From NCBI GenBank assembly GCA_040218145.1, contig JAVJQK010000011.1, forward strand, positions 1 to 64,000: DNA of 64,000 nt, written 5' to 3'. How positions within the stretch are numbered: the stretch's first letter is position 1; every line of letters begins with the position of its first letter. Source of the DNA: Sandaracinaceae bacterium (GTDB taxonomy: Bacteria; Myxococcota_A; Polyangia; Polyangiales; Sandaracinaceae). The translations under genes and the position numbers were made by a program. The notes under the pieces are model-generated. The model saw only the letters and a program-made list of their open reading frames with translations. It searched no databases and was not told the origin of the DNA. Shown in pieces: positions 16,974 through 25,000 of the stretch.

Positions 16974-18953
16974 ATGGCACGACCCGATCGACTCTCCTTC
17001 CCCGGCCGCATCCTCTTCCTCACCGATGATCTGGACCTGCTGAAGAAGCAGCTCGGGGGCGAGGACCTGCCGTACGAGCCGGACCGCGCGCTGATGAACA
17101 ACATCAGCACCGACGAGATCACGCCCGGTTGGGTCTGCTTCTATTACGACGAGACCCTTGGCGAGTTCTCGATGGTCGGCCTCCGCGGCGGGCTCTTCGA
17201 GCGCAACACGCTCAAGGACGGCGGCTTCTCGGTCATCGTCAGCGGCAAGTCCAAGGGCTGCGGCTCCTCGCGCGAGACCGCCCCGTACTCCGAGATGACG
17301 GCGGGCGTGCAGCTCGTGATCGCGGAGAGCGTCGAGAAGATCTACGGGCAGAACTGCCAGAACATCGGCCTGCTGACCTCGACCGACTTCGGCCTCATCG
17401 ACCGCATCCGGGCCGGCGAGTCCATCCCCATCGAGGAGTTCACCGAGGGGCTCGACGCGATCAGCGCCGAGATCGTGCGTCAGGGTGGATTGTTCGCCTA
17501 CAACCGCGCGCGCATGGCGGGCGACATCTCACCCGCGCTCCCGAAGACGCCCGCGCGGCCGATGACGATGGTGGAGAAGATCATCGCGAAGCACGCGGTG
17601 GTCGACGCGAAGGCGGGCACGCTCGGCATCGAGGCGGTGAAGCCGGGCGACGCGCTCTTCGTGCGCACCGACGTCCGGTTCAGCCACGAGTACGTCACGC
17701 CGATGGCCGACTCGCTCTTCCGTCAGGGCTTCGGGCCCGAGGCCACGCTGACCGCGCCCGAGAGCGTCTTCACGTTCCGCGACCACCTCACCTTCCTCGG
17801 TGACGTGATGGACGAGAAGAAGCGCTCGATGGGCCTGCTCGAGCACGCCGAGGGGCTGGCCACGACGCAGGCCTCGTTCGCGAAGAAGCACGGCCTGAAG
17901 CTCTACGGCGAGGTGCCCGAGGGCGGCAGCGAGGCCATCTGTCACAACGCGGTCATCGAGGACCTCGCGCTGCCGGGCCAGGTCGTCAGCGGCACCGACA
18001 GCCACACCTGCATGGCCGGCGCGCTGGGCTGCTTCGCCTTCGGCGTGGGCAGCACCGACATGGCCAACGCGTGGTTCACCCAGGACGTGCGCGTGCGCGT
18101 GCCGGAGACCGTGCGCTTCGTGCTGAAGGGCGAGCTCCGCCCGGGGGTCAGCGCGAAGGACGTGATGCTCTACATCCTCAGCCAGCCCTTCTTCCGCACG
18201 AGCAAGGGCATCGGCAAGGTCCTGGAGTTCGCGGGCGAGGGCGTGCAGCGGCTGCCCTTCGACGAGCAGGCGACGCTGACCAACATGGCGGTCGAGGCGG
18301 GCGGCTTCACGGGCATCATCGAGCCGAGCGACGTGGTGGTCGACTACCTCCACGAGATGCGCGGGATCGAGAAGGACGCGCTCCGCCAGATGATCGTCAC
18401 GAGCGATCCGGACGCCGAGTACCTCGAGGTCTTCGAGTACGACCTGGGCGACATCCCGGTCATGATCGCCACGCCCGGCGACCCGCGGAACGGCGTCGCG
18501 CTCGCCGACCTGGCCGAGGACGTCGCCATCGACATCGCCTACGGCGGCAGCTGCACCGGCGGCAAGAAGGCGGACATGGACATGTACGCGAGCGTCTTCC
18601 GAGACGGCCTGGAGCAGGGCCTCAAGGTCAAAGAAGGCGTGCGCTGCTACATCCAGTTCGGCAGCCAGCACATCCGCCGCTACGCCGAGGAGAAGGGCTA
18701 CGTGAAGCTCTTCGAGGACGCGGGGGTCGAGCTCATCAACCCGAGCTGTGGCGCGTGCATCAACGCCGGCCCGGGCAACTCCGCCAAGCGGAGCGAGGTC
18801 TCGGTCAGCGCGATCAACCGCAACTTCCCCGGCCGGAGCGGCCCGGGGCAGGTCTACCTCGCGAGCCCCTACATCATCGCCGCGAGCGCCCTCGCGGGCC
18901 GCGTCGCCGGACCGGACGAGGTCCTCGGTCGCGCGCGCGCTGGCGCCGCCTGA
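16974..18953 (+). CDS. Aconitase-family (de)hydratase, swivel domain fused N-terminally
   Basis: 659 residues. Residues ~1-190 are the swivel (LeuD-like) domain: NNISTDEITP and the substrate-binding loop GSSRE at 97-101. Residues ~200-650 are the [4Fe-4S] catalytic domain (LeuC/homoaconitase-like): SGTDSHTCMAG holds one cluster Cys, and NPSCGAC near 590-596 holds the other two. The swivel-first order is opposite to aconitase, where the swivel domain is C-terminal. Likely activity is isomerisation of a 2-hydroxy di/tricarboxylate (isopropylmalate, homocitrate or citrate). The substrate cannot be told from sequence. A GGGGGAGG stretch lies ~15 nt before the ATG. Confidence 0.85.
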   Translation: MARPDRLSFPGRILFLTDDLDLLKKQLGGEDLPYEPDRALMNNISTDEITPGWVCFYYDETLGEFSMVGLRGGLFERNTLKDGGFSVIVSGKSKGCGSSRETAPYSEMTAGVQLVIAESVEKIYGQNCQNIGLLTSTDFGLIDRIRAGESIPIEEFTEGLDAISAEIVRQGGLFAYNRARMAGDISPALPKTPARPMTMVEKIIAKHAVVDAKAGTLGIEAVKPGDALFVRTDVRFSHEYVTPMADSLFRQGFGPEATLTAPESVFTFRDHLTFLGDVMDEKKRSMGLLEHAEGLATTQASFAKKHGLKLYGEVPEGGSEAICHNAVIEDLALPGQVVSGTDSHTCMAGALGCFAFGVGSTDMANAWFTQDVRVRVPETVRFVLKGELRPGVSAKDVMLYILSQPFFRTSKGIGKVLEFAGEGVQRLPFDEQATLTNMAVEAGGFTGIIEPSDVVVDYLHEMRGIEKDALRQMIVTSDPDAEYLEVFEYDLGDIPVMIATPGDPRNGVALADLAEDVAIDIAYGGSCTGGKKADMDMYASVFRDGLEQGLKVKEGVRCYIQFGSQHIRRYAEEKGYVKLFEDAGVELINPSCGACINAGPGNSAKRSEVSVSAINRNFPGRSGPGQVYLASPYIIAASALAGRVAGPDEVLGRARAGAA

Positions 18954-18956
18954 TCC

Positions 18957-19781
18957 TCAGAGCCGCTGATCGAAGGACAGGAGCCGGCGCTCCACCGAGA
19001 AGCCGTGGCGCTCGAACGCCGCGAGCCCCGGCGCGTCGCCCTCCGGATGCAGCGCGCGGGCGGTGGCGAACGGCAGCAGCGCGTCCTCGGCGCGCCCGCG
19101 TGACGCCCCGCGTGAGGATGGGTGGACCCGCAGCAGGGTCAGATCCTCGAAGCCGTAGGCCGGGCCCACGCGGATCACCGCCTGGCGGTCCGCGTCGAGC
19201 CGGTGTCGCTCCCCGCGGATCCAGGCGCGCGCCAGGCCGAGGCGGCCCGATGGATGCACCGAGAAGCGGCGCAGGTCGTCGTCCAGCCACTGCGCCCCGA
19301 GCGAGGGCGGCGCGGCGGCGTGGACCAGGCGAGCGATCGCGGCCGCGTCGGTGGGGAGGGCGGCGCGGCCAGCCGGCGCGCGTGACCGGGGGGACCGGGC
19401 CAGCTCGAGCTCGCCGCCCACGATCGCGTAGCCGCAGCGCAGACACGTCCGCACGCACGCGACGTTGTCCTCGTGCACCTGGGTGTAGCTCCTGCGCATG
19501 CCGGCGCGCTTGCCCCCCTCGAGCACGGCCTGCATCAGCTTCACCGAGAGGCCGCGGCCGCGGTGGGAGCGGAGGACCCCGAGGGTGCCCGTGACGAGCG
19601 TCGCGCGCACGCGCACCAGCCGACCGAGGTAGAAGCCGACGATCTCGCCCGCCTCCTCGGCCACCTTGGTGACCACCGACGGCCCCTCGAGGTCGAAGCG
19701 GAAGTCCTGCCCCGCGAAGGCCTCCCCGAGCACCGCCCGGACCCCGGCCGCGTCCTCGGCGCGCGCGTCCCGGATCTTCAC
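18957..19781 (-). CDS. GNAT-family N-acetyltransferase
   Basis: 274 residues. The N-terminal half is a GNAT fold: IRDARAEDAAGVRAVLGEAF, then the acetyl-CoA loop LRSHRGRGLSVKLM (RxxGxG/A type) near residue 75 and HEDNVACVRTCLRCGY. The C-terminal ~130 residues look like a second, degenerate GNAT-like domain (LPTDAAAIARLVHAA). The GTG start overlaps the stop of the upstream adenylating enzyme (GTGA), so the pair is co-translated. By context it may transfer an acyl group onto a product of the adjacent biosynthetic locus. Confidence 0.8.
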   Translation of the reverse strand: MKIRDARAEDAAGVRAVLGEAFAGQDFRFDLEGPSVVTKVAEEAGEIVGFYLGRLVRVRATLVTGTLGVLRSHRGRGLSVKLMQAVLEGGKRAGMRRSYTQVHEDNVACVRTCLRCGYAIVGGELELARSPRSRAPAGRAALPTDAAAIARLVHAAAPPSLGAQWLDDDLRRFSVHPSGRLGLARAWIRGERHRLDADRQAVIRVGPAYGFEDLTLLRVHPSSRGASRGRAEDALLPFATARALHPEGDAPGLAAFERHGFSVERRLLSFDQRL

Positions 19782-21055
19782 GAGAAGGCTCGCTCTACGC
19801 AACGAAGCTTGCCGCGACCGGTCAGGCGGATCTCGTCGACCGCGCGCACGTCGACGTCGAGCTCCTCCTCGAAGAGCCCGCGGAGCGCGTCGCCCAGCCC
19901 GTGCTCGAGATCGGGGGGCGCGTCGGGCGCCTTCACCAGGAGCACCTCGACGCGCGCCGCCCCGGTCTGGACGACCCGGAACTGTCGGAAGCCCTCGAAG
20001 CGCTCGACGAGCGGCACGATGCGACGCGGGCCGATCAGCCGGCCCGAGGGCAGCAGGAGCTGGTCGTCCATGCGCCCGCCCGAGAGCGTCAAGAGCGGCA
20101 GCCCCCGGCCACAGGGACAGGGTCGCGGCTCGATGCGCCCCAGATCGCCGATGCGGTAGCGGACGAGCGGCATGAGCGTGTTGCGGAGGCTGGTGAGCAC
20201 CACCTCGCCCTCCTCGCCCGGCTCCGCGAGCCGATCGCCGACGAGGATCTCCACGTGCACGCTCTCGGCGTCGACGTGCAGCCCACGGTGGGCGCGGCAG
20301 TCCCACGCGATCCGGTTGACCTCCTGCGCGCCGTACTGGTCGTGCACGTGGCAGCCGAAGGCCTCCTCGATGACCGCGCGCGACTCGGGGGTCATCAGCT
20401 CGCCGTGACAGACGATCACGCGCGGGCGAAGCGCCGAGCCGGGGCGGAGGCGCTTGGCGATGGCGACCATGCAGGACGGGAAGTGATAGATGACGTCCGG
20501 CCGGAGCGCCTCGAGCTGCGCGAGCTGCTCCTCCGGGTCTCCGTCGCTGCGCAAGAGGTGCTTGCGCATGAGCCCGAGCCGCTCGTAGAGCGAGGGCGGG
20601 ATCGGATCGCTCCACCAGAAGTACGCGATGCGGTCCCAGGGCCGATAGCCCGCGTTGAAGAGCGCGCGTGCGTAGACGGCGTCGAGGAAGGCGTTGGTCT
20701 CCGCGCTGCACGCCACCTCGAGGAACCGCCCCGACGAGCCGGAGGTGTGGAACACGACGTCGTCCGCGCGGAGCGGCCGGGTCACGCACTCGTCGGGGTA
20801 GCCCTCCATGAGGTCCACGCGCTCGACGGTGGGGAAGCGGGCGAGATCCTCCAGCGCGTGCAGATCGCCCGCGCCGACGCCGGCCTCCCGGAAGCGATCT
20901 CCATAGAGCCGGGTGGTCGAGGCTGCGCGCACCACGCGCCGCAGGTGGTGAAGCTGTCGCTGGGCGAGGAGCTCCGGAGGGAGCCACTGGCTCGCCTCGA
21001 GGGCGGCGAGGTGCGCCAGACGTCGGGCGAAGAGCTGTGCGCGTCGAAGGGTCAC
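19778..21055 (-). CDS. PaaK/CapK-like adenylate-forming enzyme
   Basis: 425 residues, similar in layout to phenylacetate-CoA ligase and CapK proteins. FHTSGSSGRFLEV is the P-loop-like motif, YGAQEVNRIAW the aromatic/Glu motif, and MPLVRYRIGDLG the hinge Asp region, followed by a CPCGRG metal-type knuckle and a small C-terminal domain. It would activate a carboxylic acid as acyl-AMP, possibly to a thioester. CapK relatives occur in polysaccharide loci. It is divergent from the plus-strand operon starting at 21086, with only 30 nt between, so the two promoters must overlap. Confidence 0.82.
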   Translation of the reverse strand: MTLRRAQLFARRLAHLAALEASQWLPPELLAQRQLHHLRRVVRAASTTRLYGDRFREAGVGAGDLHALEDLARFPTVERVDLMEGYPDECVTRPLRADDVVFHTSGSSGRFLEVACSAETNAFLDAVYARALFNAGYRPWDRIAYFWWSDPIPPSLYERLGLMRKHLLRSDGDPEEQLAQLEALRPDVIYHFPSCMVAIAKRLRPGSALRPRVIVCHGELMTPESRAVIEEAFGCHVHDQYGAQEVNRIAWDCRAHRGLHVDAESVHVEILVGDRLAEPGEEGEVVLTSLRNTLMPLVRYRIGDLGRIEPRPCPCGRGLPLLTLSGGRMDDQLLLPSGRLIGPRRIVPLVERFEGFRQFRVVQTGAARVEVLLVKAPDAPPDLEHGLGDALRGLFEEELDVDVRAVDEIRLTGRGKLRCVERAFS

Positions 21056-21068
21056 GGCGGCCGCCGCG

Positions 21069-21074
21069 TATGAT
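21069..21074 (+). promoter_or_regulatory. Putative -10 (TATGAT) in the 30-nt divergent gap
   Basis: TATGAT ends 11 nt before GTG 21086. It sits between the divergent adenylating-enzyme gene and the plus-strand locus. Confidence 0.4.
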
Positions 21075-21085
21075 ACGCCCGATCG

Positions 21086-22156
21086 GTGCGCTGGGATCGT
21101 CGCCTCTGGACCCGGCTCCCCGCGCGGCTCCGGCGCGGGGCGCGGCCGCTCGGCGTGCGCGCGCTCTCGTTCGCGCTCCGCGCTCGCGCGATGGTCGACG
21201 CGCGCGTCCCCGCGACCCACGTGGTGTGTGAGGGTCGGGCGCACGGCGGCGGGAAGATCCGGGCCGTGATGATCGGGACGCCGCAGGAGCTCGCGAGCCT
21301 TCGCCGCAAGATCTTCGCCGTCACCCCCGACGAGCAGCCCGCCGCGCCCGTGCCGCTCACCCGGCTCGCCGCGGCCGTCGAGGCGCACGCGGACGCGGAC
21401 CTGGTGCTCGCGCTCGCGCCTCGCTGGGCCTCCGCCTCCCTCCCCGCCTCGCTCACCCGCTTCGACGAGGGCGTGGAGCTGCTCGTCCCGGTGCCGCAGG
21501 CGCTCGCGAGCTGGCGCGCCGGGGACGCGCCGCTCGGGAAGTACCGTCGCCGCATGGAGCGCACGGGCCTGACGGTGTCGCTCACGCGCGACGAGGAGGA
21601 GCTGGCCCGCTTCCACGCGCGCTTCTACCTCCCCTATGTCCGCGCCCGCTTCGGCGACGCGGCCGACCCCAGGCGCCTCGCGTTCGTCCGGGCGCGCGAC
21701 TGGGAGCTGCTCCGGGTTCACCGCGGCGCGGAGTGGATCGCGGGCGGCGTGGGGCTCGTGGCCGACGACGCGTACCGCTTCCTCGACGTGGGCTACCGCG
21801 ACGGCGACCGCGCCCCGCTGGACGACGGCGCCGGCCACGCCCTCTACGCGGCCGCCCTCGAGCGCGCCGCGGAGCGAGGGCTCCCCCGCCTGGATCTCGG
21901 CCCCGAGCGGCCGTTCCTCGGCGATCCCGGCGTCCGTTACAAGCGGCAGTGGGGGGCGCGCGTGGCGCCGACGCCCTGGGCCGCGCGGACGCTCGGGGTG
22001 CGGGCGCGAGACGGGGAGGCGACGCGCGCGCTCTTCACGCAGAGCCCCCTCGTCCGACCCCGCGACGGCGGCATGGAGGCCTTCACCCCGTCGCCGCTCT
22101 CGCGCTGGCGTGACCTCGGCGTCTCGCGCACCACGTGGCCCCTTCGCGGCGTGTGA
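21086..22156 (+). CDS. FemAB/GNAT-like acyltransferase (BioF2-like)
   Basis: 356 residues. The C-terminal ~200 residues resemble the acetyltransferase-like domain of FemAB-related proteins: LGKYRRRMERTGL, FYLPYVRARFGD, GGVGLVADDAYRFLDVGYRDGD and a conserved 'RGLPRLDLGPERPFLGDPGVRYKRQWGA' type core. FemAB-like proteins use aminoacyl-tRNA or acyl-CoA to acylate cell-wall or polysaccharide amines. It is a distant paralog of the protein at 33076. It is the first gene of the plus-strand run. The donor and acceptor are unknown. Confidence 0.65.
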   Translation: MRWDRRLWTRLPARLRRGARPLGVRALSFALRARAMVDARVPATHVVCEGRAHGGGKIRAVMIGTPQELASLRRKIFAVTPDEQPAAPVPLTRLAAAVEAHADADLVLALAPRWASASLPASLTRFDEGVELLVPVPQALASWRAGDAPLGKYRRRMERTGLTVSLTRDEEELARFHARFYLPYVRARFGDAADPRRLAFVRARDWELLRVHRGAEWIAGGVGLVADDAYRFLDVGYRDGDRAPLDDGAGHALYAAALERAAERGLPRLDLGPERPFLGDPGVRYKRQWGARVAPTPWAARTLGVRARDGEATRALFTQSPLVRPRDGGMEAFTPSPLSRWRDLGVSRTTWPLRGV

Positions 22157-22175
22157 AAGTCGACCTCGACTGGCG

Positions 22176-22181
22176 TATCCT
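22176..22181 (+). promoter_or_regulatory. Putative promoter for the radical SAM gene
   Basis: TATCCT ends 8 nt before GTG 22190. GTGAAA at 22152-22157, 18 nt upstream, is a 4/6 match to a -35. No Shine-Dalgarno is present. Confidence 0.45.
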
Positions 22182-22189
22182 TCGCGCCT

Positions 22190-24274
22190 GTGCTGGTCAC
22201 GCTGGGCAGGTCGAAGCGAGACGGGCGCGCGCCCGCGGTGGCGACGTCGACGCGACGGGTCGCGCTCGTTTGCATGCCGTTCGCCGATCCGCGCTACCCG
22301 TCGGTGGCGCTCGGCACCCTCTCGGAGGCGCTCCGCGCGCGCAGCCACCACGTGGACGTGCACCACCTGCACCTCGACGCCGCGGCCGCGCTGGGTCTGA
22401 GCCGATACTACGATCTGCAGGGCGGCACGAGCTGGTACCACCAGATCGGCGAGTGGGTCTTCCACCACCCGGAGCTGAACCCTGGCGCGGCGAGCCCGTC
22501 GCGCTTCCGCGAGTTCCTCGGGCCCTACGACGGTCAGCTCGAGATCGACATGGCCTACATCCGCGACGACAAGAGCGGCGCCAAGCGCATGCTCTACGAC
22601 GTCATGCAGCTCGACGCGGTGCGGCAGGAGGCGGACGCCCTGCTCGACGGGTGGCTGCGTCGCATCGACTTCGGCCAGTACGACGTCGTCGGCTTCACGG
22701 TCGTCTTCCAGCAGCTCAACGCGAGCCTCCGGCTGGCCCGCGCCATCAAGGAGAAGCACCCGCACGTCCGGGTGGTCCTCGGCGGCGCGGCGCTCGAGCC
22801 CCCGATGGGGCGCGCGGTCAGCGAGCAGCACCCCTGGGTGGACGCGTTCTTCGGCGGCTTCAGCGACGTGACCTTCCCGGACTACGTCGATCACCTGCCG
22901 GTCGCGGCCTCGATCAGCGGGCGCTACGTGCTGCACGACGGACCGGCGATCAAGCTCGACGACCTGCCGGTGCCCGTCTACGACGACTATTTCCACGCGC
23001 TCGACCGCACCGGCCTCCGCGGCGACCTGCAGGTGCGTGTGCCGCTCGAGACGTCCCGCGGGTGCTGGTGGGGCGCCAAGAAGCACTGCACGTTCTGCGG
23101 CTTCAACGGGAACGAGATGTGGTTCCGGCAGAAGTCGGCCGCGCGCGCGAAGGCCGAGATCGACGCCCTCGCGAAGTACGACGGGGCGCTCTACTTCGTC
23201 GACAACATCATCCCGATGGACTACTTCCGCGACCTGTTCCCGCAGCTCGAAGCGGAGGGCAAGCGCTTCGACGGAGGCTTCCTCTTCACGAAGAGCAACA
23301 TCGGGAAGGAGGAGCTGTCGCAGCTCGCGCGCCTCGGCTTCACGTGGCTGCAGCCCGGCATCGAGAGCCTCTCGAGCGACATCCTCGAGACGATGAAGAA
23401 GGGCGTGCGCGCGGTGCAGAACGTCTGGTTCCTGCGCGCCTCCGAGGAGGTCGGCGTGCACCCGCTCTGGGGCATCCTCTACGGCTTCCCGCGCGAGAAC
23501 CAGCGCGCGTACGAGGAGATGGCGGCCCTGTTGCCGCGCCTGAGCCACCTGCCCGCGCCGACCGGGAGCTTCGAGATCCTGATGGTGCGCTACAGCCCCA
23601 TCCACGCGAAGGCGCAGGAGATGGGCCTGACCGACGTGCGCCCCAGCGACGCGTACGTGCACGCGTTCGGCGATCACCCGGGCATCGCCGACCAGGCCTA
23701 CGCCTTCGAGTACCGGCACGCGGACGGGGCCGAGCCACGCGAGTACGCCAAGGACGTCGTCGAGCTGGCGAAGCGCTGGACGCACATGCGCGCGCTGCCG
23801 CTCGCGCCGCGCTGCGAGCTGTGGACGGTCGGCGGCCAGACCTGGCTCTTCGACAGCCGCGACCTCCAGCGCTTCGGGCGCGCGACGCCGCGCGTCCGCC
23901 GCGTGAGCGAGCGGGAGCTCGTCGTGCTGCGCGCCCTCGAGGCCCCGCGCACGCGGAAGGGCCTCTCGAAGTTGGTCGATGGCATGCACGAGGAGACGCT
24001 CGCGCGCGTGCTCGACCGGCTGATCGAAGAAGGCCTCGTGCTCTCGCTCGACGGGCGGCTCGTGCGGCTCGCGCTGATCCGCGAGGACCCGTCGCTGGTG
24101 AACGAGGCGCGCCGGGTGCTCGCGGACAAGTGGAAGCAGCTGCGCTTCAGCGGGGTGCAGAGCCAGCTGCGGCGCGCCGCGGCGAAGGGCGAGCTGAAGG
24201 CCGCGCTGCGCGGGCTCGCGCGAAAGCTCCGCGGCCACCCGTCCGAAGGCGCGAGTCCCCCGCCGATGCTGTAG
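22190..24274 (+). CDS. B12-dependent radical SAM protein, RiPP-maturation C-methyltransferase type
   Basis: 694 residues. The N-terminal ~230 residues form a cobalamin-binding-like domain (VALVCMPFADPRYPSVALGTL; VRVVLGGAALEPPMG). The radical SAM core carries RGCWWGAKKHCTFCG with Cys at 292, 300 and 303, the expanded Cx7CxxC motif typical of the RiPP-maturation radical SAM C-methyltransferase (rSAM_ocin) family. The C-terminus is winged-helix-like (LVVLRALEAPRTRKGLSKLVDGM). Such enzymes methylate unactivated carbons on peptide side chains. No precursor-sized gene touches it: the flanking gaps are 33 and 11 nt. The substrate could therefore be encoded elsewhere, or be a different product of this locus. 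Confidence 0.87.
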   Translation: MLVTLGRSKRDGRAPAVATSTRRVALVCMPFADPRYPSVALGTLSEALRARSHHVDVHHLHLDAAAALGLSRYYDLQGGTSWYHQIGEWVFHHPELNPGAASPSRFREFLGPYDGQLEIDMAYIRDDKSGAKRMLYDVMQLDAVRQEADALLDGWLRRIDFGQYDVVGFTVVFQQLNASLRLARAIKEKHPHVRVVLGGAALEPPMGRAVSEQHPWVDAFFGGFSDVTFPDYVDHLPVAASISGRYVLHDGPAIKLDDLPVPVYDDYFHALDRTGLRGDLQVRVPLETSRGCWWGAKKHCTFCGFNGNEMWFRQKSAARAKAEIDALAKYDGALYFVDNIIPMDYFRDLFPQLEAEGKRFDGGFLFTKSNIGKEELSQLARLGFTWLQPGIESLSSDILETMKKGVRAVQNVWFLRASEEVGVHPLWGILYGFPRENQRAYEEMAALLPRLSHLPAPTGSFEILMVRYSPIHAKAQEMGLTDVRPSDAYVHAFGDHPGIADQAYAFEYRHADGAEPREYAKDVVELAKRWTHMRALPLAPRCELWTVGGQTWLFDSRDLQRFGRATPRVRRVSERELVVLRALEAPRTRKGLSKLVDGMHEETLARVLDRLIEEGLVLSLDGRLVRLALIREDPSLVNEARRVLADKWKQLRFSGVQSQLRRAAAKGELKAALRGLARKLRGHPSEGASPPPML

Positions 24275-24285
24275 GGGCCGACGCG

Positions 24286-24993
24286 GTGAAGCCCACCCTC
24301 TACGTCGCGGTGCATCACGGCGCGCTGCTCGATCTGTGGCGAGCGCAGGGAGCGCGCGCGCTGCGGCTCTGTCACGTCGACGCGCACTGCGACCTGCGCG
24401 GGCTGCTGGTCGATCCGGCGCGAGACCGCGCGGCGGCGCGTGGGCTGTCCGCCCCCGACAATGGCAATTTCCTGGCCGTGGCCGCGGCCGAGGGACGCCT
24501 GGAGAGCCTCCGCTGGGTGTGGCCGCGCTGGGGCGGCCGCGCGCGCGACGTCGGCACGGTGCGGAGGCTCGGCGACCCGAGCGCGCTCCCGGTCCGGCTC
24601 GGCGTCTCACGACCGGATTGGTTCCCCTTCCGATACGTCGACATGCGCGAGGAGCGCTTCTCCGGGCGCCTCGAGGAGGGCGAGCACCTCGACGTGGACT
24701 GGGACTTCTTCGCGACCAGGGAGGGCCCGCTCGAGGGGCTGCGCGATCGCGTGGCGCGCTTCCTGGCCCTGCCCCTGACCCCGACGCCGCCGGCGATCTA
24801 TCTCGCGCACTCGCCGCCCTACTCGCACCCGACGGCGCCGCGCTTCGAGGAGCTGGTGCGCGCGCTGAGCGCCCGCTTCGACGCCGACGTGGTACGCCTG
24901 CCCGATCCGCCGCGCGTGCCGCGCGTCCCGACGCTGACCACGCGCGCCCGCTGGGCCGCGGAGGGCTGGCTGCACCGTCGCGGACTCTTCTGA
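24286..24993 (+). CDS. Arginase-fold / UPF0489-like protein
   Basis: 235 residues. Candidate metal motifs are HH at 10-11, HVDAHCD at 30-36 and DVDWD at 136-140, the spacing seen in UPF0489 and ureohydrolase/deacetylase-type folds, followed by 'YLAHSPPYSHP'. This suggests a metal-dependent hydrolase of an amide, amidine or acylated amine. No close family member was recognised, so the call rests on motif pattern. GTG 24286 is 11 nt after the radical SAM stop and the next gene begins 7 nt after its stop. Confidence 0.6.
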   Translation: MKPTLYVAVHHGALLDLWRAQGARALRLCHVDAHCDLRGLLVDPARDRAAARGLSAPDNGNFLAVAAAEGRLESLRWVWPRWGGRARDVGTVRRLGDPSALPVRLGVSRPDWFPFRYVDMREERFSGRLEEGEHLDVDWDFFATREGPLEGLRDRVARFLALPLTPTPPAIYLAHSPPYSHPTAPRFEELVRALSARFDADVVRLPDPPRVPRVPTLTTRARWAAEGWLHRRGLF

Positions 24994-25000
24994 GCCCCTC

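Noticed and set aside
22157-22189. RiPP precursor gene beside the radical SAM enzyme
   Set aside because: The gap is only 33 nt and carries a promoter-like sequence; the downstream gap (24275-24285) is 11 nt.
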